A stretch of 64,000 nucleotides of DNA from Cymodocea nodosa (lineage: Eukaryota; Streptophyta; Magnoliopsida; Alismatales; Cymodoceaceae), in contig CM072337.1 of NCBI GenBank assembly GCA_036874045.1, positions 25,084,001 through 25,148,000 on the forward strand, written 5' to 3'. Under the pieces are notes generated by a model. That model made no database searches. It worked only from the letters and a program-made list of their open reading frames with translations, and was not told the origin of the DNA. A program made the translations under genes and the position numbers. Numbering within the stretch: the first letter of the stretch is position 1; each line of letters begins with the position of its first letter. Positions 23,038 through 34,599 of this stretch are shown in pieces.

Positions 23038-25516
23038 ATGGCCGCGATCCACCTCACCTCGATCAACCCTACCACCTCTCCTTCATCCTCCTCCTTCCCC
23101 ACTCATCTACGAGCCGGATTCCTCCCTTCCGTTTCCCCCAACCCCATCGCCGCCTCGCCCCCGAAACTCCGATCCGTTGTCGTGCGGTGGGGCATCCGCC
23201 GCAAGGAGGTCGGGACGGGATTTAGGTGGTCTAGGATGGTTGTTTCGTCCCTGGGGAAGTTGTCGGAGACGGAGCTTGTGTCGGTACCGGAGGATCCCAA
23301 GGAACTTGTGGGGAAGTTCCCGACGGGTGCTGGCGTTTACGGGGTTTATGACGGTAGCGGTGCCCTGCAGTTCATTGGAATCACCATGAACATTGCGGGT
23401 AGCGTCGTGTCTCACCGGAAGTCGCTTCCTGACCTCTGCTGCTCCGTGAAGGTGACTACGAAAACTTATTTATTTGGTTTTGTTTTCAAAGAGAATAAGC
23501 CTATGATGAAGCCCTAAAGTGAGCTTCGCAGTCATTTCTGGAAGCTTTAGGTGATGCTTGATATGCGTTTTTGGTAATTTTAATATGCATTCCCAAACTT
23601 TTGACGAGATGCTTCTTATTAAAACATACATGCGTAAACGAGATAAAGTGGACCACGTCTACACATGACTGGAAGGAATATTTCTAGTTGGACAGTTTAG
23701 GAGTAATGTTCTCAACATGACTTAAATGTCTAACTAGATAATTGATTGATGCCTCGTATATTGAGATTTAGAGTATTTTCCTCTAAGACATTCTGATTTT
23801 AACTCGTCATTTAAGTGATTTCTTAGTTTGCTTAGTTCTCATGGTAATTAATTGCATTTGATTTTGTGATCATCGGTTGAACGATTGGATTTCATTTCAT
23901 GTTGAGACCACAGAGGTAGGAAATAATGTGGATTCATTTTGATATAGTCATATCTTGGAATGATTTGAAATTACATAATAATCCAATGGATAATATAGTG
24001 GTTGATAAGAATAAATGAAGAAAAATATTCATGTTGCCATAGTGGATAAGAATAGATTCATATTTCATTTCTTTCTATCTACCCCATACTTCTGTAGTTA
24101 GATTTTTTTTTTCAATGAATGTTTATATATCACCCTATATACTGAGCTAGGGAACAATATTCATTTTGGTAGGGTCATGTTTATGGATGTAAAATTGCAC
24201 CAAATATTAACGCCATGCATTGTATTTTCTTGGAAGATTTTAAAGTGCATAATAATCTAATATTCTAATGATGAATATGGTAATGGAGAGGAATAAATGG
24301 TGAAAAGATTTACGTTCCCAGCTGTCTATAAGAAGTTGATTGTTGCTGCTTGATATTGCTTGTCATATTTGCTTGGTGGCAGTTTCATAAAGGGAAGACA
24401 TTCTCTCAAATCATGGTTCCCAAGTGGGAAGGTGTGAAATAATGGATAGAAACACTGGGCATGGGCGTGCCACAATACAGTTTGTTCCTACACATCTTGT
24501 AAAAGAAGGTTCTTAAATAAACTGTCTGAAAATGAATGCATTTTAAAACGTTCTATATATAAAATCCACTGACGTAGGACAAATGTGAACATTAGATTGG
24601 TTCACTCAAGTTGTAAACTTCATTGAAATGAAATTTTATTTTGTTACAGAAGAATTGGAATAATGTCCAAACCATAAATAATGAAATACTATAGACGTAA
24701 ATGCATAATTAGGTTAAGAAGCTGGCCGTTGGTTTGGACCGGCTTTCTCCTTACATGAAAAATGAAGTGCACGTGTTTGTTGTTTGTTACAAACTGATGC
24801 ACATTGTCATTTCTGGATGGTCTACTATTTCTGAGATCAAATGGAAGATCTAAGACTAAGAATCATTATTGTTACCATTAAGTGTACGATAATATATCTG
24901 ATTGGAATCTTCCCGTTAATAGTATCTCTTGGGTTTTCGAGTCCAGCTGCTCTTGACTAGAAGATGGAAGCTCATATTTTCCTAACTAATTGGTGTTTCT
25001 TTTTTGAAGGTGGGTGTGATAGATGAGCCTGCACCTGATCGTGCTGTTCTTACCGATGCTTGGAAAGCATGGATGCAAGAGCATATAGAGGCTACTGGAT
25101 TCGTTCCTCCTGGCAATGAATCGGGGAACAACACATGGCTCCGGCGGCCACAGAAGAAACCTGATCTTCGTTTGACTCCTGGGCGCCATGTCAAGCTAGC
25201 TGTTCCTTTGGAGGATCTCATCGATCGTCTTGTGAAAGAGAACAGGGTAGTGGCCTTCATCAAGGGGTCGAGGAGCTCTCCACAGTGTGGATTCTCACAA
25301 AGGGTTGTCGGAATACTGGAGTCTGAAGGTATGGATTTTGAGTGTGTGAATGTCCTAGACGAAGAATACAACTGTGGCTTAAGGGAGACGTTGAAGGCTT
25401 ACAGCAACTGGCCAACCTTCCCGCAGATTTTCGTCAACGGGGAACTTTTAGGTGGGTGCGATATCCTTGCCGCCATGGCAGAACAGGGAGAGCTTGGTTC
25501 ACTGTTGGAGAAATAA
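23038..25516 (+). CDS. GRXS16: Monothiol glutaredoxin S16, chloroplastic (GIY-YIG + CGFS)
   Basis: Two exons, 23038-23451 and 25010-25516, joined AAG/GTGACT to GAAG/GTG in phase 0, encode 306 residues (Arabidopsis GRXS16 has 293). Residues 1 to about 65 are Ser/Pro/Arg-rich and look like a plastid transit peptide. Residues about 85-185 form the degenerate GIY-YIG nuclease-like module ([10 protein letters not shown] at 96-105). Residues about 205-306 are the glutaredoxin fold, with active site CGFS at 231-234, WPTFPQI at 272-278 (cis-Pro) and GGCD at 286-289 for glutathione binding. Family members bind a 2Fe-2S cluster with glutathione in the stroma and can be redox-regulated through a second cysteine. 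The 1,558-bp intron shows no obvious element. A Harbinger transposon begins 118 bp after the stop. The start was chosen because it opens the transit peptide in a good context (GAAATGGCC). Confidence 0.96.
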
Positions 25517-25715
25517 TGTTCATTTTAATTTTATTCTGATGTGTACACTCCTGAAACACTATATCATACATGCCTTCCACTTCATTAATTGCTAGAACAG
25601 CACTTGATTATTTGATATCCCATCTCGCGTATTAGGGGGGGTTTGTGCACTCGGAATCTGACGGAATTGAAAATTTTTTCCGTCAGATTCTGAGTTAGTG
25701 GTGTTTGTGCATTTT

Positions 25716-25806
25716 GGAATTCAAATTCCCAAGGAATTTGAATTCCAAACATTAACAAAAGTTGGGAAAATGAATTCCGACCTAAAAAGGTCGGAATTCA
25801 TTTTCC
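25716..25806. repeat. Subterminal hairpins of the Harbinger element
   Basis: Two inverted repeats lie in series. The first, 25716-25746, has 14-bp arms GGAATTCAAATTCC / GGAATTTGAATTCC around a 3-bp loop. The second, 25765-25806, has 19-bp arms beginning GGAAAATGAATTCC with a 4-bp AAAA loop. The same motifs occur in the MITEs. Such subterminal structures are candidate transposase-binding or replication-slippage sites; that role is inference. Confidence 0.8.
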
Positions 25807-26210
25807 GACATTCGGCCTCGTCGCATCCCGCTCGTCGTCCTCGCCCGCACGGTCGTCATCCTCGCCTGCACGGTCGTCGTCTCGCTCGTCGCCGTCGCCT
25901 ACGTGCTCGTCGTCTGGCTCGTCGCCCTTGCCTGCGTCATCGTCGTCTCGCTCGTCGCCCTCGCCTGCGTGCTCGTCAACTCGCTCGTCGCCCTCGCCTG
26001 CGTGTGTCGTGTCACTCGTCGCCCTCGCCCGCGTGCTCGTCGTCCTCGCCTGCGTGCTCGTCGTCCTCGCCCATCGCCCTCGTCTGCACGCTCGTCGTCT
26101 CGCTCGTTGCCCTCGCCTGCGTGTGTCGTCTCGCTCGTCGCCCTCACCCGCACGCTCGTCGGCCCCTCGTCGATTCCCCCTCGCCGATTCCCCCTCGCGC
26201 TCTATTTCTC
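25806..26210. repeat. GC-rich degenerate repeat block inside the Harbinger element
   Basis: Short units such as CTCGTCGCCCTCGCCTGCGTG and variants (CGTGCTCGTCGTC) recur many times over about 400 bp, in an otherwise AT-rich element. All three plus frames stay open through it and yield R/S/A/L/V-rich low-complexity peptides, which I take to be artefacts. Its position directly before a consensus splice donor at 26224/26225 suggests a promoter plus first non-coding exon. Confidence 0.75.
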
Positions 26211-27353
26211 TTGAACGAACGCAGGTATGTGGTATCGCAGATTTGCGTTGATTTGAGAAATTTTGTCATGAGGTATGTGTATCAGGCCTTGATTTGAGAA
26301 TATTGCTAAATTTTCAATCCTTGTCAATGGTTCTGCTTACCATCTTAGATGTGGTCTTGGTTTTAGGTAAGGGTGTCTCTTATATCTATTAGTGTTTGCA
26401 TTTATGGTAAATTTTATTTGTAGATTGTGTTCTACATTCTATCACTCAAAGGAATAACTTAATTCAAGGATTCTCCCCTGGGGACACCCTTGTTTACGGT
26501 ATTTGGATCTCATTGATTTTTTATGATATTGATATGAAATAGGTTATGTATCCAGTTTGTTTGCACAGTTCCTTCTACATTGTGTTGGGATTGTAAGTGA
26601 ATTTTAACAAATCTCCAGTCTTCGATATTGGACCCTGCAATCTGAAGAGCGCATGGGTTAGGAAGTAGAGACTTCCTCTAAAATATTTGGGATTGCTATT
26701 ATCATGCTTTTATCTGATAAGTATTGATTTGATGCCTGTCATTGAGCATTTTGAAAAGCATTGCTCTGGTTGGGCTGACTAGCTTTTCTCTTTTGTTGGC
26801 AAATTTTCTCGTCCCTTTTGTGCTATGTAATCTACCAATTTATTGCTTTCTGTCATGATGATCTCGATTTGTGTGGCAGTATGATTAATAGAATTCAAAG
26901 TCAGTTTTTGTGATGCGGTGATATGAAACAAAATCCCTTTGGATTTCTCATGGGAGCTTGGCACTAATCTTGTAGATCAAAATGGTAGGTGGTCTTGGTT
27001 TAAGGAATATTTGCTTTGTGAACTTGGCTTTGCTAGAGAAATGGTTATAATGATGGTTGTAGACAGTCCATCTTTACTATGGCATGGTATGATATTGGGG
27101 AAGTGGTAGCAGGATGGTTGGTTAGAGGTATGAGGTATTTTTTAGTTACGTCTACAGATATCTTGATACATTTTATTTCTGAGTTTAGTTAAGGTTTAGA
27201 CCCTGGAAATCCTTTGGAATGTTGGTCTTGTAGTTATTGTAGCCTTTTTGCATTCATAATTTATGTGCTTGTGCATTTATGTTGTGATAATGTCCATCTC
27301 TATGTTATGTTGTGGTGCATTTTATATTTTGTTCATATATGTATTCTTAGGAA

Positions 27354-28453
27354 ATGGAAAACAAGAAAGGATGTGGAAGATCTTATTTTAGTTGGAGTGT
27401 TCAAGCAGATGAGATGATATTAAGAAAGGTGTGTGATGCTATTAAGGAGGGTAATGGTAAAACTCCTGATGGAAAGATACGAGTTGATACTTGGCTGAAG
27501 GTAATTGATGATTACAATAAAGAAACAGGAGGTAACATCCAAAAGAAAAATATTGATAGTCGAATGAAAACATGGCGACAAATGTACAAGATTTATACAA
27601 AGATTGGTGCACAAAGTGGTTGGGGATGGAACTACATTCATGGACATACTGATATCGCAAAAGAAGTTTGGGATGAATTTGTTATGGTTAGTTGAATTTT
27701 TTCAAATTTAAATTTAACATTTGATTAGCTTATAATTTGTACTAATATTTTTTTTCCTAATAGGTTCATCCAGAGTGTGCACAGTATAAGGGTAAAGCAT
27801 GTCCTATATATGACCAGCTTCAAATAATATTTGAAGGAAATCTTGCAACAGGCTCAACTAAAATGAGTACAACAAATCTGAGAGCAGCTGTGAACTTGAA
27901 TGAAGATACAAATAACATTGATAATGTACCTCTTACACAAAATACTATGGAATTTGAGGCTGAAACTCAAGATCCTTTTCCTACTCAAACTACTTCTCCT
28001 AGTTTGAATGATGTAGACTCATGTAGGAAAGGAAAACGTCCACGTCCACATGCTGAATCACAACAACTTATGGCATCTACAATGAACAATGTTGGTGTAT
28101 CACTTATGAATTATTTTAGTGAGGATTTGGAAGAAAATTCGAGGAAAATGGCATACTCAGAGCGTGCCATACAACTACAAGAGAACATGATATCGATCCA
28201 AAAGGAGAAGATGGCATTTACACAACGTATTGAAGAAAGGAAATTAGCATACATGGAGAGGAAGATGGAATTGTTAGAGAAAAAAGATCGTGAAGAAGAT
28301 GATGTTCTCACTATTTTACTTTCACTTACAGATCTTACAGAAGAAGAAAAATACAAGGCAATGCAATTATTGGAGATAGAATCAAAGAAGAATCAATTTA
28401 GGCGTCTACCACCGAACATGAGAACTTCATGGTTGAAGTTCAATTTGAAATGA
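27354..28453 (+). CDS. Harbinger ORF1: Myb/SANT-like DNA-binding protein
   Basis: Two exons, 27354-27686 and 27764-28453 (GTTAGT donor, TTTTTCCTAATAG acceptor, phase 0), encode 340 residues. The first ~130 residues carry a Myb/SANT-like domain of the kind found in plant L10-interacting-MYB-like and Harbinger ORF1 proteins: FSWSVQADEMILRKVCDAI, IRVDTWLKVIDDYN, KKNIDSRMKTWRQMYK, SGWGWNYI, AKEVWDEFV and HPECAQYKGKACPIYDQL. After an acidic and polar linker with a basic patch (GKRPRPH), the C-terminal third is strongly charged and helical, probably a coiled coil (QENMISIQKEKMAFTQRIEE). In PIF/Harbinger elements this protein works with the transposase in DNA binding and nuclear import. The ATG follows a TTCTTAG acceptor by three bases, so the leader intron supports this start. 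Confidence 0.9.
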
Positions 28454-28631
28454 TGTGCTTTTTTCATTTAAAAATTTAAATTTTGTTGAACATGTTTGAA
28501 TTTATTGAACTTGTGTTATCCTTAATGTTATGTAACATGGTCTAAACATTTTGTTGATGTATGCATTGTTTTGCATTGTATGCTATTATTATGTTTTCTT
28601 TATTAAATCATAATTGATATGATAGGTACAG

Positions 28632-30043
28632 ATGCAAGGATTGGAATTTATGAAGACGTCTATGTCCATTATTAATGAAGACGAAGAACGAAGGAAGAAA
28701 AAAAGAAAAGTTATATTGGGAACATGGCAATTCCTATGCGGAATTACTATAAATGGGATTCAAACATCCACCACTCGTATATACAGTAAGGAAGGAGCAC
28801 AATATGTACAAAGATTGTTAGATCCATCGTCACCATATCAAGCATACAATTGCAGGAAAATTTATCGAATGAGTCAACATGTTTTTTCACAATTTTGTGG
28901 ATTATTAAGAAATATGAAAGTAATATCAGATAGTAGAAATATGAGCGTAGAGGAGAAACTTGCTATTTTTTTAGTAACAGTTGGACAAAATCAAAGGTAT
29001 GGAGTAACCAGAGAGCGTTTTCATCGCTCAGCATGGACTGTTAGTACATATTTCAATGAAATGATAAATGCTATATTAAAAATAGGTGATATACTTTTAC
29101 CTAAACATGAAGTTGCTACACACAATCGAATTCAGAATGATGTTAATGTTTATCCATATTTCAAGGTACACACTTCAATCTTTATTTCTATTTTAATATT
29201 TCATGTTATTCATTTATATATTAATTAAATTTGTTTTTGGTATGAATAGGATTGTATAGGTGCTATTGATGGTACACACATTAAAGCCACAATTTATGGA
29301 AAAGAGAATGCCCGATTTAGGAATAGAAAAGGTGAATTGTCACAAAACGTATTGGCTGCATGCAATTTTGATATGGAATTTACTTATGTTCTCAGTGGGT
29401 GGGAAGGTTCAGCTGCTGATGCTCGACTCCTTCAAGATGCAACAACTCAATGCAATGGTTTGCAAATACCACGAGGTATACAACTTATGATCTACCTTTA
29501 TGTTACCTTATTTTCAACATTGAATTTATTTCAAATGATGTTCAAATACATGCAGGTAAATTTTACTTAGTTGATGCTGGATTTCCAAATAGGCCTGAGT
29601 TTATATGTCCATTTCGAGGTGTTCGATATCACTTATCAGAATATGAAGGAAATCGACAACCAACAAATGCAGTGGAAAACTTCAACTATAGACATTCACA
29701 GTTGAGGACAGTAATTGAACGTACATTTGGAGTAGTCAAACATCGTTTTGCAATATTACGAGGATATATGCCATTTCCTTTCACAACTCAAGCGAAAATA
29801 GTGTTGGCATGTTTTTTACTTCACAACTTCATTCGTAAAGCAGATAAAACAGACTTATGTCAAGATCTTGAAGATGAAGTACAAGAAGATGAACGTGATA
29901 TACAAGTTGAAGACTCTACAAATGTAGAAAGACAATATGAAATACTTAACACTATTGGGAACAACACACAAGAGCAAAGAAAAGAAATTGCAGATCAATT
30001 TCGTGAAAATATTATGTATGCAATGTGGGATGGTCGTGAATGA
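28632..30043 (+). CDS. Harbinger ORF2: DDE transposase (HARBI1-like)
   Basis: Three exons, 28632-29165, 29250-29475 and 29556-30043, with GT-AG borders that preserve the frame, encode 415 residues. The N-terminal half carries a basic stretch (RRKKKRK) and the helical region typical of the family (MSQHVFSQFCGLLR, MSVEEKLAIFLVTVGQNQRYG). The catalytic core shows all three acidic residues in context: CIGAIDGTHI (first Asp), YLVDAGFPNRPEF (second Asp) and RTVIERTFGVVKHRF (Glu). LACFLLHNFIRK follows as expected, then an acidic tail with TQEQRKEIADQF. The protein would cut at the terminal inverted repeats and insert at TWA, which agrees with the TTA duplication. The length suits the family. An extra 5' exon cannot be excluded because the ATG lies just after an ACAG. 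Confidence 0.93.
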
Positions 30044-30696
30044 AAATATTACAAACATCATAATTATAAATTTTTTGTAATATACCTTTTTTTTGATCAT
30101 TACGAGGAATATAAAATTTATAATTATCCTTTTGTTGTTTTAAATATGTAATATAACGGGAAAGTTATCAATTTCTGTTATGTTCTGATTTATTTTATAT
30201 AATGATATATTTAATTAATTGATAAATGATATATAAACATTTATTTTAATAATATATTCATTTATTAATGTCAACAATTCATTAATAAATTAATTACATT
30301 TTCACTAATTATTTTAAGTCAATACTTAATTTTATTAAAAATCAATTTTATTCAATTCCCTCCAATTCTGTCAAGTGCACAAACACCTGGAATTCAATTT
30401 CCGTCAAATTCCTGAACATGCACAAACACCTAGATTTTGAATTCTTTCCGTCAAATTCTGCAGAATTCAAATTCCGTTAGAATTCAAATTCTGCGGAATT
30501 CAAATTCCGAGTGCACAAACCCCCCCTTAGGAAGCTTGATGCCTTGCCAATTAAACAGATAAAATATTTGACAGCATCATCCAATTATTTTGTTTTATTT
30601 ATGTGATTTGATAGCTACATGTGAAATAATGATTTCACTGTACTAATATACTCATGATGCGCCTTTTTAACCACGGTTTTACTGAATTTTTTTTGT

Positions 30697-31285
30697 TCAA
30701 AAAACATTTTTTAAAACGTGTTTCAAATGCAGTTCATGTGTTTCAGTTCAAATTTATTTCATTTTCCTACCTTCTGATCTCTGAAATTGATGAAAAATAA
30801 AGAAAAAGAAAATATGAATTATCACATAATATATTAATAATATATAATTTTAATATAAAAATTATTTATGTCTTTAATAGATGAAAATTGATATTACAGA
30901 GATATGTAGAATAATAAAGATGTGTAAAATATATTTTATATTATAATAATTATTATAAATGACTTTATCTTATATTATATATAATAAATTTTGTTATTCT
31001 ATGTCTTATAAATAAATACAAAAAATATTTAATTTATTAATTTTAATATTTTTATTTTATAAATAAACATATATATTTTATATTTTATGATTTTTCGTCA
31101 TTTTCTATTCTATATACAAATATATGTATTTCAAATTTCATCATTTTTTGTTCTGTGCACAAATACCTTAATTTTCTACTGATTTTTCGTTAATTTCTGT
31201 CATTTTCATTTCTATCATTTTTTGTGATATTCCGTCATTTTATTTCTTCCATTTTCTAAGTGCACAAACACTACTTCATTGTTTT
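30697..31285. mobile_element. Decayed relative of the Harbinger MITEs
   Basis: Read on the minus strand from about 31277 the segment begins GTGTTTGTGCACTTAGAAAATGG. After some 100 bp rich in GACGGA/GAAAATGA phrases comes a second GTATTTGTGCAC (near 31157). This is the same architecture as the intact MITE ends (GTTTGTGCAC, about 70 bp of GACGGAAT phrases, then GTGTTTGTGCAT). The middle is very AT-rich. The other end (about 30730) is not a recognisable match, so it is old or incomplete. Confidence 0.35.
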
Positions 31286-31289
31286 CCAA

Positions 31290-32580
31290 GAAATTGATGA
31301 AAGTCAATTTGTGGAAATATTGTACTATATTTTAAGACTATTCTCATAATTTTTGTTTTCAAAAAGCTTTTTGGAAAAAAAAAAAATGGTAATGGTTCCA
31401 AATGCAACGTAAGATTTGAATATGTGGCAACAATCATAAAAAGAACTACAATTTAATAAGTTGAATTTATTAAAACAAGTTTAATAATATTGATGTAATT
31501 GAGCTTATTTGAAACTAAATGGTTTCTTTCTAAGAAGATAATTTGACCATCTGCTTGTAACCTAGTGTTGCTTCGCTTTATGTTATTGGTTTATTCTTTG
31601 CCAATGCCTCTCTTTAACAAAAAGAATTCATTAAATAAATTTGTACGAGTTTTTGACTTTTCTCTCTCTTTTATCAATTTCATTAAATAAATTTGCTGCA
31701 GTTGTAAACTTTACACAAGGGTCTGTAGCCTATATCTATAATATTAAGGGAAGAGATTAGTTGTAGATTGGATCGATACATAGTCTAAGAATTTCACATA
31801 TGTTAGCCTATTTTCAATATACAACCTTTTCATATGAGGGTGAAAAGAAAAGGGTTATAGACAACATAGGAGAGAAAAAGAGGAATTTATATTATATTAA
31901 GGGAATTTATCTCCCATAGGCATGCATTTTGCTAATACCCTACACTATCCTTAAAAGTCATAAGAATAAATTTTTCAAAAAAATTTCTAACTATTAAAGA
32001 TAAGACTCAAACCTGCAATCTCATCTCATTCCTTAAAATCACCTACTTCACAATAAATCACATATTTATCGTATGTGTGTAGATGAACAAGAAATCATTT
32101 TTTGATTCCATAAGGCACCTTTTTCCTTTATTGAGGACAAATTTTTATACGGTACGGTGTTCATGCTTTTGTTTTCATTCAACTTGAACACAGAGGCTGA
32201 AAGGTAGTGAACTTTATCATGTCCAAGAAGAAAGAGTGAGCTCCAAATAAAGTCCATTTTTGTTGCTATTTTTTACAAATAACAGCATCCTCACGGCAAG
32301 AACGTCACATATATTCCTGAAAACTCAATCATCATCGGGGAGGTCAAAGAAGACGCTCAGACGGTCAGGAACGGGGAAAATCATACAAACGGAGAAAGTG
32401 TTAAGAGATGATGGGCGAGTAAGTGGAATATCGGAGAAAATCAAACAAGTGTATTTGACAAGTTGGTTAATAAACCGAGAAAATGAAAATGATGATATTT
32501 ATGGCATGTAGAGAAAGAGCCACAAATGATGGACAAACACGTGAAATATTAGAGAAAGACATCATAAGTAAGTAGTTATA
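31290..32580. other. Intergenic, no gene seen
   Basis: AT-rich sequence. A repeated phrase (GGAGAAAATCA / GGGAAAATCATACAAACGGAGAAAG) occurs between 32380 and 32450, with no recognised meaning. Confidence 0.5.
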
Positions 32581-32592
32581 GGGGAAGATGCC

Positions 32593-32700
32593 TCAGGCGT
32601 AGTTGTTGTCGACGCGGAAGACGAAGTTACTCTTCGAGTCGAAGAAGGTGAATCCATCGCAGTCGAAGATGATCGACCACCCTCCAACCCGTCGACGACG
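32593..32700 (-). pseudogene. LURP-one-related (LOR) domain fragment
   Basis: An isolated GC-rich island in AT-rich DNA. On the minus strand it translates to WSIIFDCDGFTFFDSKSN followed by FVFRVDNNYA and a stop. The LOR family has the pattern TVWxKSLLFxxxGFTVFDSxGNLVFRVDNYA near its N-terminus, which this matches well. The rest of the ~200-residue domain is absent, so it is a gene scrap or the relic of a first exon. LOR proteins are small tubby-like proteins, some tied to defence. Identification rests on one motif. Confidence 0.5.
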
Positions 32701-32759
32701 CCGCGTCCTTGGGGCTTGCAACGAAGACGTTCCTGGAAAATTTTCCTAAGAAGCACATT

Positions 32760-34590
32760 TTTTAATTATTTTTATAAATTAAAATCTAATTATGCAATCA
32801 GTTAATCTATAGTATAATTCCATAATCTTACATGCATTAAAATTTTTACTTAATCTAAATTATATTTACTAAGATTTTTATTTAAAATTTAACGGAAATT
32901 ATTAAATTTTAAGAACATTTCATAGAAATTTTTATCGTATATTTATAATCAACTAATCTTAACATCTATATTATTATTTTTACCGTTTCATTTATTTGTG
33001 AAGGATGCAAAAATAACTCTCGAAAAATTTCTTAAGTATAACTTTTTCCTGTAGAGAGGTAGATAAAATTAACTAAAGCAGTAACCTAATTGTGAAACCA
33101 CAATCGGAGAGCAAGCTCTAACATTACATCAAAGTCCACACAAGTTAACATAAAAAAGGGAAATAATTGAAGAGATACAATTTTAATTTTTAACTACAAA
33201 TTAGTCATGTTCTTGAATATCGATGTGATATTTTTACAAGGATGATTAAAAATTCTATTATTTCTTTCTATTTAACAATTCCAAACAAAGAACATCAAGA
33301 ATGAATATTAAACTAATTTATTGCAAGAAAAGAGACATTAAAAGTTACGAGGAAAAGTAGAAGCACAAAAGTATCATTTAAGAAATTTTGTTTACTTTTA
33401 ATCGGAAAGGATTAAATTTCACAATCTAAAAACAGGTGATTTGTATTTTTCCAGTAAATGTTACCATGGAAGCAAGTTGTATTTTTTTTACAAGGTTTTC
33501 TTTAATGAATAATTTATCTTGAATGTAAAATCAAGATCTTAACTGAAACTTTAGTTCTCGAGATTTGTTTGTAAGGATTAAAATGTAAATCTTTATCAAT
33601 TAAAATAATATAACAAGATTTTAAAGTTTAAAGTTTATTAGACAAATTAATGCAATAAAATATAAAAAAAAGAACAATTTAAACAGAAAGGAAAATTTGC
33701 ATATTGTAGTGAAATGTGCCATTTATATAAAATGAAATTCACTAGTTTATTTGTGTACGTCGAGAAGTTTAGAAATAAAATAAATGAAAAATTCAGAATC
33801 TTGAAAAATAAAAAGTCTAAAATCTTAGAAAAAATTAAGATGTCTGTGTACATAATAGAAAGTCAGAAAAATTAAAATTCTCAAAGTTATTTGTGTCTAA
33901 TAGAATGTTTAGAATTAGATTATTATTTTTTAATTAAAGTACTTCAATAATTATTTATCATTTACTTTTTATTCAGAATTAGATTATTTACTTTACTTTT
34001 TAACCTTGGTGTTAATAATGTCATAAACAATACAATACTGATTAACATAAAGTTCTTAACATATAAGTACATAAATATAAATTTTCAAGATGCACTTATT
34101 ATAACATAACAATAACATAAACCATTACATATAAAATAATTTAAAAGTAACGTCCATCCTACGACCACAAGGCAAACAATTGGCTCAGACATATTTCTAA
34201 TCCAATTGACAACAAGCATTTTGATCAGATGTTCAATTGATCAATAAGTCCTTGGGTTTACTCATGCATTCAGCTTAACTACCGGTAACTAAGAAAATCT
34301 GACAAGATTCCCTCAACACTAATGTCGATCAAAGTAATAATAATCATATAACAAAAAATCCTAGTAACATTAATCATTATTGGTCAACAACAAAAAATCA
34401 TCACGTACCAAGCTCCTTCTCTCCTTTCTCAGTACACAACTTCAGGGGAGATAAATACAACTGCTAAATTAATCATCCGAGTTCAGTAATCAATACAACT
34501 TCAGTAGGATATGTGATGTTACGCTAAATTAATCAAGTTCATTCAAGTTAACAGTCAAAAACCCACAAGATCCAACTGCCAGATAAATAC
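32760..34590. other. Intergenic, no gene seen
   Basis: AT-rich with short frames only. Phrases such as GATAAATACAACTTCAG recur three times at 34450-34600, just before the Copia fragment, without a clear meaning. Confidence 0.5.
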
Positions 34591-34599
34591 AACTTCAGA

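Larger units (their letters stand above)
25635..30526 (+). mobile_element. Autonomous PIF/Harbinger DNA transposon, apparently intact
   Basis: The element is 4,892 bp long with TTA duplications at 25632-25634 and 30527-30529. Both ends share a perfect inverted repeat of 23 bp starting GGGGGGGTTTGTGCACTCGG. Subterminal hairpins follow at the left. A GC-rich repeat block (25806-26210) comes next, probably the promoter, then a leader intron (26225-27350, CAG/GTATGT donor). ORF1 (Myb/SANT-like) and ORF2 (DDE transposase) lie on the same strand. The last ~420 bp match the two MITEs at 9207 and 13512. I see no stop or frameshift in either spliced ORF and the termini are clean, so it could be functional. 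It lies in the 3' flank of GRXS16. Confidence 0.93.

Noticed and set aside
23103-23415. Minus-strand frames of 65-102 residues over GRXS16 exon 1
   Set aside because: Shadows of a GC-rich coding exon; the plus-strand frame is a clear GRXS16.
25698-26297. 199-residue open frame rich in Arg, Leu and Ser
   Set aside because: It runs through the GC-rich repeat block inside the Harbinger element; the other frames stay open too and the peptide is low in complexity.
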